NCBI RefSeq assembly: GCF_033547095.1
Contig: NZ_CP137852.1
Coordinates: 2,411,501 to 2,475,500, forward strand
Source of the DNA: Sediminicoccus rosea
GTDB taxonomy: Bacteria > Pseudomonadota > Alphaproteobacteria > Acetobacterales > Acetobacteraceae
Direction of reading: 5' to 3'
Length of the DNA stretch: 64,000 nucleotides
This document shows positions 1 to 8,512 of the stretch, in pieces (within the stretch, counting starts at the first letter, position 1; every line of letters starts with the position of its first letter). The notes under the pieces are model-generated. The model was not told where the DNA came from and did no database searches. It worked only from the letters and a program-made list of their open reading frames with translations. The position numbers and the translations under genes are program-made.

Positions 1-201
1 CATTTCGAGACGCTGCTGCCCGCGCCGCCCTTCCTGCGCGCCGGGCGGTCCCTGCTGCTCAACCTCCAGCGCGTGCGGCGGGTGGAGGCCGAGGGGCGCA
101 ACCTCGCGCATGTGACAATGGAGGGGCTGGAGGCGCGGCTGCCGCTGGGCCGCGTCGCCGCCGCACGGCTGCGAGGCGCGCTCGCCGGGCGCGCGGGGTG
201 A
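1..201 (+). CDS. LytTR-family DNA-binding regulator, C-terminal fragment
   Basis: The window opens inside this gene; 66 codons remain before a TGA stop. The residues fit the end of a LytTR DNA-binding domain: a hydrophobic 'RSLLLNLQRV' strand (the family's 'vNl..V' signature), then a segment with an LPLGR turn and an arginine-rich C-terminus. LytTR domains bind direct-repeat promoter sites as response regulators or one-component regulators. The receiver or membrane part, if present, lies outside the window. The family call rests on this short stretch only. Confidence 0.6.
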   Translation, partial: HFETLLPAPPFLRAGRSLLLNLQRVRRVEAEGRNLAHVTMEGLEARLPLGRVAAARLRGALAGRAG

Positions 202-225
202 GGCGCGCCGGGTGAGGCGGGGCGC

Positions 226-1191
226 TCAGCCCGGGCGGATGTCGTTCTCGCGCACCACCTGGCTCCATTTCTCCCAGTCGGACGCATAGACGCGTGCGAA
301 GGCGGCGCGGCCACCGCTGGCGGGCTCGGCGCCGAAGCCGCGGATGCGGGTGATCACGTCGGGCTGCGCGAGGATCGCGCCCACCTCCTCGGCCAGGCGG
401 TCCAGGATCGGGTCGGGCGTGCCGCGCGGTGCCAGCAGCCCGCCCCAGAAGCCGACATCATAGCCGGGCAGCGTCTCGGCGAAGGCCGGCACGTCGGGAT
501 AGAGCGGCGAGCGCTGGGCGGTGGTGACCGCGATGGCGCGCAGCGTGCCCTCCTGCAATTGCGCGCGCGGCGTGAAGAGCCCGTCATGCGCGAGATCCAC
601 CTCGCCGCGGATCAGCGCGGTGATGGAGGGCTGGTTGCCCGAATAGGGCACGAGCGTTGGCTCGATGCCGGTGCGCCGCATGAGCAGCGCCATGGCGAGG
701 TGGTTCACCGCCCCCGTGCCGGGGTTGGAGATGGTCAGCCGTGCCCCGCGCTCGCGGGCGAGGGCCAGGAATTCCGGCACGGTGCGCGCCGGGAAATCCG
801 GGCGCGAGACGAGGGCGAGCGGCGCCGACTGCGCCATCACCACCGGGAGCAGCGCCTGCATGGGGTCGAGCGTCGTGGTGCGGTTCACCAGGATCGCGAT
901 CTGCGTGGAGGGCGAGGTGTAGAAGAAGGTGGTGCCGTCGGGCGCGGAGCGCGCCACGTGGTCGGCCGCCACCACCGTGCTGGCACCCGGCCGGTTCTCC
1001 ACGATGAAGCTGCTGCCGGGGATCCGCTCGGCCAGCTTCTGCGCCAGCAGGCGCGCGACGATGTCATTGGCCCCGCCGGCCGCGAAGCCGACGACGAAGC
1101 GAACCGGGCGCGCGGGCCAGGCTTGCGCCCGGGCGAGGCCGCCGGTGAGCGCGAGCGTGGGTGCGGCCAGCATGAGGGCGCGGCGTTGCAT
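226..1191 (-). CDS. Bug/TctC-family tripartite tricarboxylate-type solute-binding protein
   Basis: A 321-residue periplasmic binding protein. It has a twin-arginine-like signal peptide (MQRRALMLAAP...LARAQA), the first ligand loop 'VGFAAGGANDIVAR', and the 'VENRPGAST' strand typical of Bug proteins. These bind carboxylates or similar small anions. No TctA/TctB membrane partners are nearby. I chose the ATG at 1191 because GGGAGG lies 6 nt upstream; the ATG two codons earlier sits directly against that motif. It is the last gene of a minus-strand series with a second Bug gene (1252-2226), a lactonase-like protein and a dehydrogenase, so it may belong to the LacI-controlled unit. Confidence 0.9.
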   Translation of the reverse strand: MQRRALMLAAPTLALTGGLARAQAWPARPVRFVVGFAAGGANDIVARLLAQKLAERIPGSSFIVENRPGASTVVAADHVARSAPDGTTFFYTSPSTQIAILVNRTTTLDPMQALLPVVMAQSAPLALVSRPDFPARTVPEFLALARERGARLTISNPGTGAVNHLAMALLMRRTGIEPTLVPYSGNQPSITALIRGEVDLAHDGLFTPRAQLQEGTLRAIAVTTAQRSPLYPDVPAFAETLPGYDVGFWGGLLAPRGTPDPILDRLAEEVGAILAQPDVITRIRGFGAEPASGGRAAFARVYASDWEKWSQVVRENDIRPG

Positions 1192-1251
1192 GATCATCCT
1201 CCCGAATATTGCCGGAAGGCTGTCACGCACCGGCCGCGCCTGTCCACCGCG

Positions 1252-2226
1252 CTATTCGAGGCGGATGTTCAGGTCGCGCACCACGAGGTTCCAGCGCTCC
1301 CGGTCGGCGGCGATGAAGCGGCCGGTCTCCTCGGGCGTCATCATCACCGGGATCGCGGCCTGGGTGCGGAAGATCTCCTGCACGGCCGGTTGGCGCACCG
1401 CCTCGCCCGCCACGGCGGAGAGGCGCTGGGCGGCGGCGGCGGGCATGCGCGCGGGGCCGAGCAGGCCGAACCAATTGGCCGCCTCCACCGGCGTGCCGAG
1501 CTCGGCCATGGTCGGCACATTGGGCAGCAGGGCCAGCCGCTCGGTGGCGCCCAGGCCCAGGATGCGCGCGCGGCCATCGCGCGCGATGGCCTCGGCCGGG
1601 CCGGCGTTCAGGAACATCACATCCACCTGGCCGCCCAGGATGGCGGTGGAGGCGGGGGCGGCGCCGGTGAAGGGCACATGCAGCAGCTCGATCCCGGTCG
1701 AGCGCATCAGGCGCTCCATCGCGAGATGCGAGGTGGAGCCGATGCCCCAGGAGGCGAAGGTGAGCTGGCCGCGCCGCGCCCGCGCCATGGCGAGGAAGGC
1801 GTTGAGGTCCGTTGCACCCAGGCCCGGGCGGGTGATCAGCACGAAGGGGCCGCGCGCGAAGATGGTGACCGGCGTGAAGTCGGCCACCGGGTCATAGGCG
1901 AGGCGCGGATAGACCAGCGGGTTGATCGCATGCGTCTCGGCATTGGCCAGGATGAGCGTGTGCCCGTCGCCGCGCGCCTGCGCCACCGCCTGGGTGCCGA
2001 CCGCGCCATTGGCGCCCGCGCGGTTCTCGATCACCACGGGCTGGCCGAGCGAGGCCGTCATGACGGGGGCGATGGCGCGCATCACGACATCGGCGAGGCC
2101 GCCCGCATTCCAGGGGACGATGACGCGCACCGTCTGGTCGGGGAAGGCGAGCGCGGGGCTGGCGAGTGCGGGCAGGAGCGCGCCGGCGCCGAGCAGCGCG
2201 CGGCGGCTGGTGGTGAAACGGGTCAT
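1252..2226 (-). CDS. Bug/TctC-family solute-binding protein
   Basis: A 324-residue exported binding protein. The signal peptide (MTRFTTSRRALLGAGALLPALASPALA) has twin arginines. The ligand loop reads 'VPWNAGGLADVV', slightly off the usual GGxxD pattern, and 'VIENRAGANGAVG' follows. The ribosome-binding site GGGAGG lies 8 nt before the ATG. It sits 60 bp upstream of the next Bug gene and 83 bp behind the lactonase-like gene, all in one direction. Two binding proteins with different loops in tandem suggest related but distinct ligands. The ligand cannot be read from sequence. Confidence 0.9.
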   Translation of the reverse strand: MTRFTTSRRALLGAGALLPALASPALAFPDQTVRVIVPWNAGGLADVVMRAIAPVMTASLGQPVVIENRAGANGAVGTQAVAQARGDGHTLILANAETHAINPLVYPRLAYDPVADFTPVTIFARGPFVLITRPGLGATDLNAFLAMARARRGQLTFASWGIGSTSHLAMERLMRSTGIELLHVPFTGAAPASTAILGGQVDVMFLNAGPAEAIARDGRARILGLGATERLALLPNVPTMAELGTPVEAANWFGLLGPARMPAAAAQRLSAVAGEAVRQPAVQEIFRTQAAIPVMMTPEETGRFIAADRERWNLVVRDLNIRLE

Positions 2227-2309
2227 GGTTCTATCCTCCCAGGAAGGGCCGCCGGTTGTTCGGTCTGGCCGTGGTAGCGATCCCAGCCGAGGCGGCCGGG
2301 CTTCGGGTG

Positions 2310-3095
2310 TCAGGCGGGTGGCCGGTCGAGCCGGACGGCGATCCCCTCCAGCTCGGGCCGCACCGCGGGGTAGCGCGCCATGACCAGCGGATCATGGCCC
2401 GGGACGATATGCGCCTCGCTGTCGGCCACCGCGCGCAGCCGGTCGAAGCCTTCCAGCATCTCGCCCACATGGAAGGCGGTGCTGAAGGGGCGGCCCTGCT
2501 CCAGGTTCGCGTAGAAATGCGTGACGTCGGAGGCGAGCACGACCCGCCCGCGCGCGGTCTCGACCGAGACGAATTGCAGCCCGGCCGAATGCCCGCCCGT
2601 CGGGTGCAGCTTCAGGCCCGGCCAGGGCTCCACCACGCCGTCATGGAAGGCGACGCGGCCGGCGAAGTTCATCCGCACGATGCCGACCACATCCTCCACC
2701 TCGAAGGAGTGGGCGAGGTGCGCGTGCCGCATGTAGCGGCCGGTCGCGTACTGCATCTCCGGCTCGCGCAGGTGGAAGCGCGCGCGGGGGAAGAGGTGGA
2801 AGGAACCCACATGGTCGTAGTGGAGGTGGGTCAGCACCACATCCTCCACCGCCTCGGGCGCGATGCCGAGCAGGCGGAGCGATTCGACCGGGCAGCGCAG
2901 CCATTCGCGCTTGCGCTTCGCCGCCACCTCGGCGGTGAAGCCCGTATCCACGATGACCGCGCGGCCATCCTTCACGCAGGCCCAGACGAAGTAGTCCATG
3001 GGCATCGGCCCGTCATGCGGGTCGCCGCCGATGAAGTGCTGCGCGGCGGTGGCATCGCGCCGCGCATAGCGCAGCGCATAGACCTCCCAGCTCAT
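2310..3095 (-). CDS. N-acyl homoserine lactonase-like MBL-fold hydrolase
   Basis: A 261-residue metallo-beta-lactamase-fold protein with no signal peptide, so probably cytoplasmic. The dinuclear metal motif HxHxDH is at residues 90-95 (THLHYDHVG), and a later Asp sits in 'LASDVTHFY'. Length and the 'HFHGD..DYFVW' style N-terminus fit the AhlB/AttM lactonase group. Members of this group also open other lactones, so quorum quenching should not be assumed. Its ATG overlaps the stop of the upstream dehydrogenase gene by 4 nt (ATGA), implying translational coupling and a shared substrate route. Hydrolysis of a catabolic lactone is the likelier role here. Confidence 0.8.
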   Translation of the reverse strand: MSWEVYALRYARRDATAAQHFIGGDPHDGPMPMDYFVWACVKDGRAVIVDTGFTAEVAAKRKREWLRCPVESLRLLGIAPEAVEDVVLTHLHYDHVGSFHLFPRARFHLREPEMQYATGRYMRHAHLAHSFEVEDVVGIVRMNFAGRVAFHDGVVEPWPGLKLHPTGGHSAGLQFVSVETARGRVVLASDVTHFYANLEQGRPFSTAFHVGEMLEGFDRLRAVADSEAHIVPGHDPLVMARYPAVRPELEGIAVRLDRPPA

Positions 3096-3991
3096 GCCTT
3101 GCCCCCGATGGTGACGCCCGCCCATTCCTCGACGACGCGGGCGACATTGGTGAAGTCGCTCTCCGGGCCGAACTTGGCGCTGGTGACGGCGAGCATCTGC
3201 CGCACCGCGCTGCCCACCACCATGGGGATGCCCATCGCCTCCGCCTCGTCCACGCAGAGCCGCACATCCTTGTGCGAAAGGCCGATGGCGAAGCCGAAAT
3301 CGAAGCTGCGCGGGATGATCGCCTTGGGGAACTTGTCCTGCGTCGCGCTGTTGCGGCCGGAGGAGACGTTGATCACCTCGCACATCAGCTTGGGGTCGAG
3401 CCCGGCCTTGACGCCCATCGCGATGGCTTCCGAGGAAACGACGAGGGTGGCGGCGGCGAGCAGGTTGTTGCAGAGCTTCATGACCTGCGCGGCGCCCGGC
3501 TGCTCGCCACAGAAGAAGGGCCGGCCCACGATCTTGAACACCGCCTCCAGCGCGTCGTAGCGCTCGCGCGGGCCCGAGACCATGACGGCGAGTGTGCCGG
3601 CCGCCGCACCCGAGCGGCCGCCGCTGACCGGCGCGTCCAGCACGCTGCGGCCGAGCTTCCCGAAGGCCTCGTGCAGCTCGCCCGCCACGCGGGGGCCGGT
3701 GGTCGAGAAATCCACCAGCGTGCGCGCCCGCTGTCCCTCGATCACGCCGCCGGGGCCGATCGCCACCTCGCGCACGATGGCGGGTGTCGGCAGGCTGACG
3801 AAGACGACATCGGCGCGGTCCGCCACCTCGCGGATGCTGGATGCCGCCTGGGCGCCGAGCGCGACCAGCGCCTCCACCGCTTCCGGCACGCGGTCATAGA
3901 CCACCACGGCATGGCCCGCCTCCAGCAGGCGGCCCGCCATGGGCCGCCCCATCTGGCCCAACCCGACAAAGCCGATCACCTGGTCCTGCAT
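3092..3991 (-). CDS. 3-hydroxyisobutyrate dehydrogenase / tartronate semialdehyde reductase family enzyme
   Basis: A 299-residue beta-hydroxyacid dehydrogenase. The N-terminal Rossmann motif GLGQMG spans residues 10-15, the substrate-binding 'DAPVSGGRSGAAAGTL' segment follows, and the lysine of 'MKLCNNLLAA' fits the catalytic Lys region. The family oxidises or reduces beta-hydroxy acids with NAD(P); sequence alone does not separate HibD from GarR/GlxR. GGGAGG lies 6 nt before the ATG. A perfect 14-bp palindrome 27 bp upstream, together with the adjacent LacI-family gene, suggests repression of this gene and the coupled lactonase. Confidence 0.88.
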   Translation of the reverse strand: MQDQVIGFVGLGQMGRPMAGRLLEAGHAVVVYDRVPEAVEALVALGAQAASSIREVADRADVVFVSLPTPAIVREVAIGPGGVIEGQRARTLVDFSTTGPRVAGELHEAFGKLGRSVLDAPVSGGRSGAAAGTLAVMVSGPRERYDALEAVFKIVGRPFFCGEQPGAAQVMKLCNNLLAAATLVVSSEAIAMGVKAGLDPKLMCEVINVSSGRNSATQDKFPKAIIPRSFDFGFAIGLSHKDVRLCVDEAEAMGIPMVVGSAVRQMLAVTSAKFGPESDFTNVARVVEEWAGVTIGGKA

Positions 3992-4018
3992 GGCGTTCCT
4001 CCCTTTATGTTGCGGCGA

Positions 4019-4032
4019 TGATACCGGTATCA
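4019..4032. promoter_or_regulatory. Candidate LacI-family operator
   Basis: TGATACCGGTATCA is a perfect 14-bp CG-centred palindrome. This is the symmetry LacI-family repressors bind. It lies between the stop of the LacI-type gene (4054) and the start of the dehydrogenase (3991), so it would sit in that gene's promoter. A 12/14 match is found at 7011-7024. Confidence 0.6.
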
Positions 4033-4053
4033 GGCCCGCGGTGAAGGGGGTGT

Positions 4054-5070
4054 TCAGGTGCTGGCGCGCTGGATGATCTCGAAGCGCAGATCCACCGTCG
4101 CCGGCCCCGATTGCCGGCGCGCCAGCCGGTCCAGCAGCATCTGCGCCGAGCGCGTGCCGATCTCGTGCCGCGGCAGGTGCAGCGTGGTGACGGGCGGGTT
4201 CATGTGCGCCAGCAAGTCCACATTGTCGAAGGCGGCGATGGCGACCCGGCCGGGCACCGCCCAGCCGCGGCGCTGGCATTCGAGCAGCGCGCCCGCCGCC
4301 AGCACATCGCCCGCAAAGAAGATGGCGTCCGGCGCCTCGCCCTCCATCAGCCGCGCCACCGCCTCGGCGCCCGAGGCGAGGCCGGGGGGCATTTCCAGCA
4401 TCCAGCGCGGATCGAGCGGCAGGCCCAGCTCCGCCAGCGCCTCCTGGAAACCCAGGCGCCGGTCGCGCGAGCGGGCATTCACGCCGGCCGGCAGGGTGAC
4501 GAGCGCGATGCGCCGGTAGCCGAGCCGCGCCAGATGCCGCGTCATCGCCCGCGCCGCCTCGCGGTTGGAGTAGGAGACGACCATGTCGAGCGGCGTCTCG
4601 GTCAGCGTGCCGTTCTCCACCACCGGCACGCCGGCGCGGCGGATCATCTGCACCGTGCCCTCGGTGTGCAGCGTGTCATGCAGGATGAGGCCCGCCACGC
4701 GCTGCCCGAGGAAGGCGCGGATCGCCGCTTCCTCCGCCTCGGGCCCATAGCCGGAATCGGCGATCATCAGCTGGAAGCCCGCGCGGCGCAGCACGTCGGA
4801 AATGCCCTTCACCGTCGCGGCGAAGAGCGAATTCTCCAGCGAGGGGACGACCAGCCCCACCACCTCCGACCGGCGGGAGGAGAGCGACCCGGCGAGGCGA
4901 TTGGGCACATAGCCCACCTCGCGCACCGCGGCTTCGACGCGCGCGCGCAATTCGGGCGAGACGAGGGCCGGTTCGCGCAGCACGCGCGAGACGCTCATGG
5001 CGGAGACGCCGGCCGCGCGCGCCACGTCGCGCATGCGCGGGCCGGAGCGCGGTTCGGTCATGTCATCCAT
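4054..5070 (-). CDS. LacI-family transcriptional regulator
   Basis: A 338-residue one-component repressor. The N-terminal helix-turn-helix reads 'MRDVARAAGVSAMSVSRVL' near residues 12-30, followed by the hinge helix 'VGYVPNRLAGSLSS'. A periplasmic-binding-protein-like effector domain then runs to the C-terminus. It lies between the SDR/Bug pair upstream and the dehydrogenase/lactonase/Bug genes downstream, all on the same strand, so it likely controls both. The start could also be the ATG three codons in. Its upstream region consists almost wholly of a 27-bp tandem array. Confidence 0.92.
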   Translation of the reverse strand: MDDMTEPRSGPRMRDVARAAGVSAMSVSRVLREPALVSPELRARVEAAVREVGYVPNRLAGSLSSRRSEVVGLVVPSLENSLFAATVKGISDVLRRAGFQLMIADSGYGPEAEEAAIRAFLGQRVAGLILHDTLHTEGTVQMIRRAGVPVVENGTLTETPLDMVVSYSNREAARAMTRHLARLGYRRIALVTLPAGVNARSRDRRLGFQEALAELGLPLDPRWMLEMPPGLASGAEAVARLMEGEAPDAIFFAGDVLAAGALLECQRRGWAVPGRVAIAAFDNVDLLAHMNPPVTTLHLPRHEIGTRSAQMLLDRLARRQSGPATVDLRFEIIQRAST

Positions 5071-5074
5071 GCGG

Positions 5075-5263
5075 CCACTCCACTAGATTGCGCGCATCGC
5101 GCTCCGCGACCCGAACGCGCGCGTCCCGCTCCTCAACTCGGATGCGTGCGTCCCGCTACTCAACTCGAATGCGTGCGTCCCGCTCCTCAACTCGGATGCG
5201 TGCGTCCCGCTCCTCAACTCGAATGCGTGCGTCCCGCTACTCAACTCGAATGCGTGCGTCCCG
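5075..5263. repeat. 27-bp tandem array of seven units derived from the 3' end of the adjacent Bug gene
   Basis: Seven contiguous 27-bp units. Read on the minus strand, the first (5237-5263) is the last nine codons of the Bug gene, encoding RDARIRVE plus TAG. Units 5210-5236, 5183-5209, 5156-5182 and 5129-5155 are near-identical, differing mainly at ATT/ATC and at TAG versus GAG in the last codon. Unit 5102-5128 matches at 21/27 and unit 5075-5101 at 20/27. Because 27 is divisible by three, the phase is kept through the whole array. It fills the space between the Bug stop and the LacI start. Confidence 0.9.
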
Positions 5264-6202
5264 CACGACGCGCGCGATCTTCTCCACCTCCTCGCGATAG
5301 AAGCGGCCGAATTCCTCGGCGCTGCCACCCACCACCTCGGCCCCCATCTCGAGCAGGCGCGCGCGCTCGCTGGGCTCGGCGATCACGGTGTTGAAGGCGG
5401 CGTTGATGCGCTCCACCGCCCGCGGATTCATCCCCGCCGGGCCGAGGCAGGCATACCATTCCTCGATGGCGAAGCCGGGCAGGCCCTGTTCGGCCACCGT
5501 CGGCACATTCGGCAGATAGGCCGCGCGGCTCGCCGAGGTGACGGCGATGGCGCGCAGCGAGCCGTCCCGCACGAAGGGCAGGGTGGAGGAGGCATTGCCG
5601 AACATCAGCTGGATATGCCCGCTCACCAGATCCGCCAGGGCCGGGCCGCCGCCGCGATAGGGCGCGTGCACCATGTCCACCTGCGCTGCGAGCTTGAACA
5701 TCTCCCCCGAGATGTGCACGGCCGAGCCGATGCCGGGCGAGCCGAAGGTCAGCGCCCCCGGCCGAGCGCGGGCGAGCGCGATCAGCTCCGGCACGTTGCG
5801 CACCGGCAGCGAGGGATGCACGACGAGGATGTTGGCGACGCGCGCGAGGTTGATGATGGGGGCGAGGTCCCGCACCGGATCATAGGGCTGGCGCGTCAGC
5901 AGTGCCGCCGAGATCACGGTGGAGGTGACCATGCCGAAGGCATGGCCATCCGGGTTCATCCGCGCCATTTCCGCCGCCCCGATGGCGCCCGAGGCGCCGC
6001 CCCGGTTCTCCACCACCACCGGCTGGCCCAGCAGCGCGGCGAGGCGCGGCTGGAACTGGCGCGCCAGGATGTCCGTCGTGCCGCCCGGCGGCCAGGTGAC
6101 CAGCATGCGAACCGGGCGCGTCGGGAAATCCTGCGCCAGCGCCGGCGTCGCGAGCATGGCGCCGCCCAGCAGGGCCGCGCGGCGGGGTATCGGCATCACC
6201 AT
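5237..6202 (-). CDS. Bug/TctC-family solute-binding protein with 3' end tandemly amplified
   Basis: A 321-residue exported binding protein with signal peptide MVMPIPRRAALLGGAMLATPALAQ, ligand loop 'VTWPPGGTTDILAR' and 'VVENRGGASGAIG'. GGGAGG is 7 nt before the ATG at 6202. The final codons RDARIRVE-stop are the repeat unit of the downstream 27-bp array. Reading through the first TAG would add two in-frame copies (RDARIRVEE twice) before the next TAG. It lies 28 bp behind the SDR gene, so the two are probably co-transcribed. No cognate membrane subunits are present. Confidence 0.9.
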   Translation of the reverse strand: MVMPIPRRAALLGGAMLATPALAQDFPTRPVRMLVTWPPGGTTDILARQFQPRLAALLGQPVVVENRGGASGAIGAAEMARMNPDGHAFGMVTSTVISAALLTRQPYDPVRDLAPIINLARVANILVVHPSLPVRNVPELIALARARPGALTFGSPGIGSAVHISGEMFKLAAQVDMVHAPYRGGGPALADLVSGHIQLMFGNASSTLPFVRDGSLRAIAVTSASRAAYLPNVPTVAEQGLPGFAIEEWYACLGPAGMNPRAVERINAAFNTVIAEPSERARLLEMGAEVVGGSAEEFGRFYREEVEKIARVVRDARIRVE

Positions 6203-6230
6203 GGTCAATCCTCCCGTGTTGTTCTTCTGG

Positions 6231-7025
<795 letters not shown>

Positions 7026-7183
7026 GGTTGCGAGATAAGCGCGTCACTTCGCCGCCCGCAAGCAAGGAGTGAACGGCTTGTCGCACCTGCCGCCGCTGGT
7101 TAGCGTTACCAAAAATCCGGAGGCCCCGCCTTGCCACATCCGATCCAGCAGCCCCCCGCACCCCGCCGCGCGGCGAGCGCGCC

Positions 7184-8509
7184 ATGAGCCAGCCCCCCGT
7201 CGCCGTCGCATTGGGCCGCTTCGTGGCCGAGGCCGCCTGGGACCGCATCCCGTCCGAGATCCGCCGTGAGGCACCGCGCGCGCTGCTCAACCATGTCAGC
7301 TGCGCGCTCGGTGTGGCGCAAAGCCCGGTGGTGCGGGGCGCGTTGGCCGCGCTGCGCCCCTTTTCCGGCCCCGCCACCGCCACCGTCTTTGGCCAGGGCG
7401 TGAAACTCGACCCGATGTCGGCCGCCTTCGTCAACTGCATCGCGGGCAACCTGCTCGATTATGACGACACGCATCTGGCGACCGTGATCCACCCCGCGGC
7501 CCCCGTGGCGCCGGTGGCGCTCGCCCTGGCCGAGCAGCGCGGGCTCTCCGGCCGGGCGGTGCTGGAGGCGCTGCTGCTGGGCATGGAGGTGGAATGCCGC
7601 ATCGGCCTCGGCGTGGCGCCCGGGCATTACGACCGCGGCTGGCACATCACCTCCACCACCGGCGTCTTCGGCGCGGCGGCGGCGGCGGCGAAGCTCATCG
7701 GGCTGGATGCCGCGCGTACGGCGCATGCGCTGGGCCTGGCCGCCAGCCAATCCTCCGGCATCATCGAGAACCTGCCCAATGCCGGGAAGAACGCCAGCAT
7801 GGGCAATGCCGCCCGCAATGGCCTGCTGGCCGCGCTGCTGGCCGAGGCCGGCTGGGAGGCCGCGCCCACCGCCATCGAGGGCCGCAACGGCTGGGCGCGC
7901 GCCATGGGCGACGTGCCGGATGTCGCTGCCATGGCGGCCGATCTCGGCGCGCGGTGGGAGGCGCTTCGCATCACCTACAAGCCCTATCCCGCCGGCATCG
8001 TCTTCCACGCGGTGATCGAGGCGGCCATGCAGCTCGCGGGCCCCGCCGAGGCGGTGGCGCATGTGCTGGTGGAGGGCGATGCCCTGCTGCTGGAGCGCGG
8101 CGACCGCCTGGTGCGGACCGGCGGCGATTCCCGCGTCAGCATCCACCACGCCGTGGCGCTGGGGCTGGTGCGCCAGCGGGCCGGCGTCGCGGAGTTCGAG
8201 CAGCCGGCGGTGGAGGACCCCGCACTCGCTGCCATGCGCGCCCGCGTCGAGGCGCGGCTCAACGCCGGCCTGCCGCGCGGCGCGGCTCGCCTGACCGCGA
8301 CGCGGCGCGACGGCACGCGCCAGGTGGTGCTGGTCGAGCACCCCACGGGCAGCGAGGCGAACCCGATGAGCGACGCCGCGCTGGAGGCGAAGCTGCGCGA
8401 CAACCTCGCGATCGGCGGCTTCGCGCCGCGCGGCGATGCGCTGGTGGCGGCGCTGCGGGGCCTGGAAGGCAGCGCGAACACGGCCGGGCTGATGGCGCTG
8501 CTGGGCTGA
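7184..8509 (+). CDS. MmgE/PrpD family protein
   Basis: A 441-residue cytoplasmic protein of the 2-methylcitrate dehydratase / cis-aconitate decarboxylase / immune-responsive-gene-1 fold. Recognisable segments are 'LNHVSCALGVAQSP' near the N-terminus, 'NCIAGNLLDYDDTHLATVIHP' (about residues 83-103, with the conserved DYDDTH), and the glycine-rich 'GLAASQSSGIIENLPNAGKNASMGNAARNG'. Length is normal for the family. It is transcribed away from the SDR gene across a 158-bp intergenic region. No other propionate-cycle gene (prpB, prpC) is nearby, so a methylcitrate role is not supported and the substrate remains open. Confidence 0.88.
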   Translation: MSQPPVAVALGRFVAEAAWDRIPSEIRREAPRALLNHVSCALGVAQSPVVRGALAALRPFSGPATATVFGQGVKLDPMSAAFVNCIAGNLLDYDDTHLATVIHPAAPVAPVALALAEQRGLSGRAVLEALLLGMEVECRIGLGVAPGHYDRGWHITSTTGVFGAAAAAAKLIGLDAARTAHALGLAASQSSGIIENLPNAGKNASMGNAARNGLLAALLAEAGWEAAPTAIEGRNGWARAMGDVPDVAAMAADLGARWEALRITYKPYPAGIVFHAVIEAAMQLAGPAEAVAHVLVEGDALLLERGDRLVRTGGDSRVSIHHAVALGLVRQRAGVAEFEQPAVEDPALAAMRARVEARLNAGLPRGAARLTATRRDGTRQVVLVEHPTGSEANPMSDAALEAKLRDNLAIGGFAPRGDALVAALRGLEGSANTAGLMALLG

Positions 8510-8512
8510 GCG

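Noticed and set aside
559-2277. A 572-codon plus-strand frame opposite two Bug genes
   Set aside because: The composition is low-complexity and the minus strand encodes two clear binding proteins with ribosome-binding sites.
2310-3095. Quorum-quenching system
   Set aside because: The fold allows acyl-homoserine lactonase activity, but the gene is coupled to a hydroxyacid dehydrogenase and no luxI/luxR gene is present, so a catabolic lactone is likelier.
5075-5263. CRISPR array
   Set aside because: The 27-bp units are directly contiguous with no spacers, and no cas gene is present.
5083-5328. A small minus-strand frame encoding repeated nonapeptides (GTHAFELSS type) across the 27-bp array
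   Set aside because: It is a shifted-frame reading of the repeat that starts inside the Bug gene. The Bug frame explains the unit better, and I see no translation signal.
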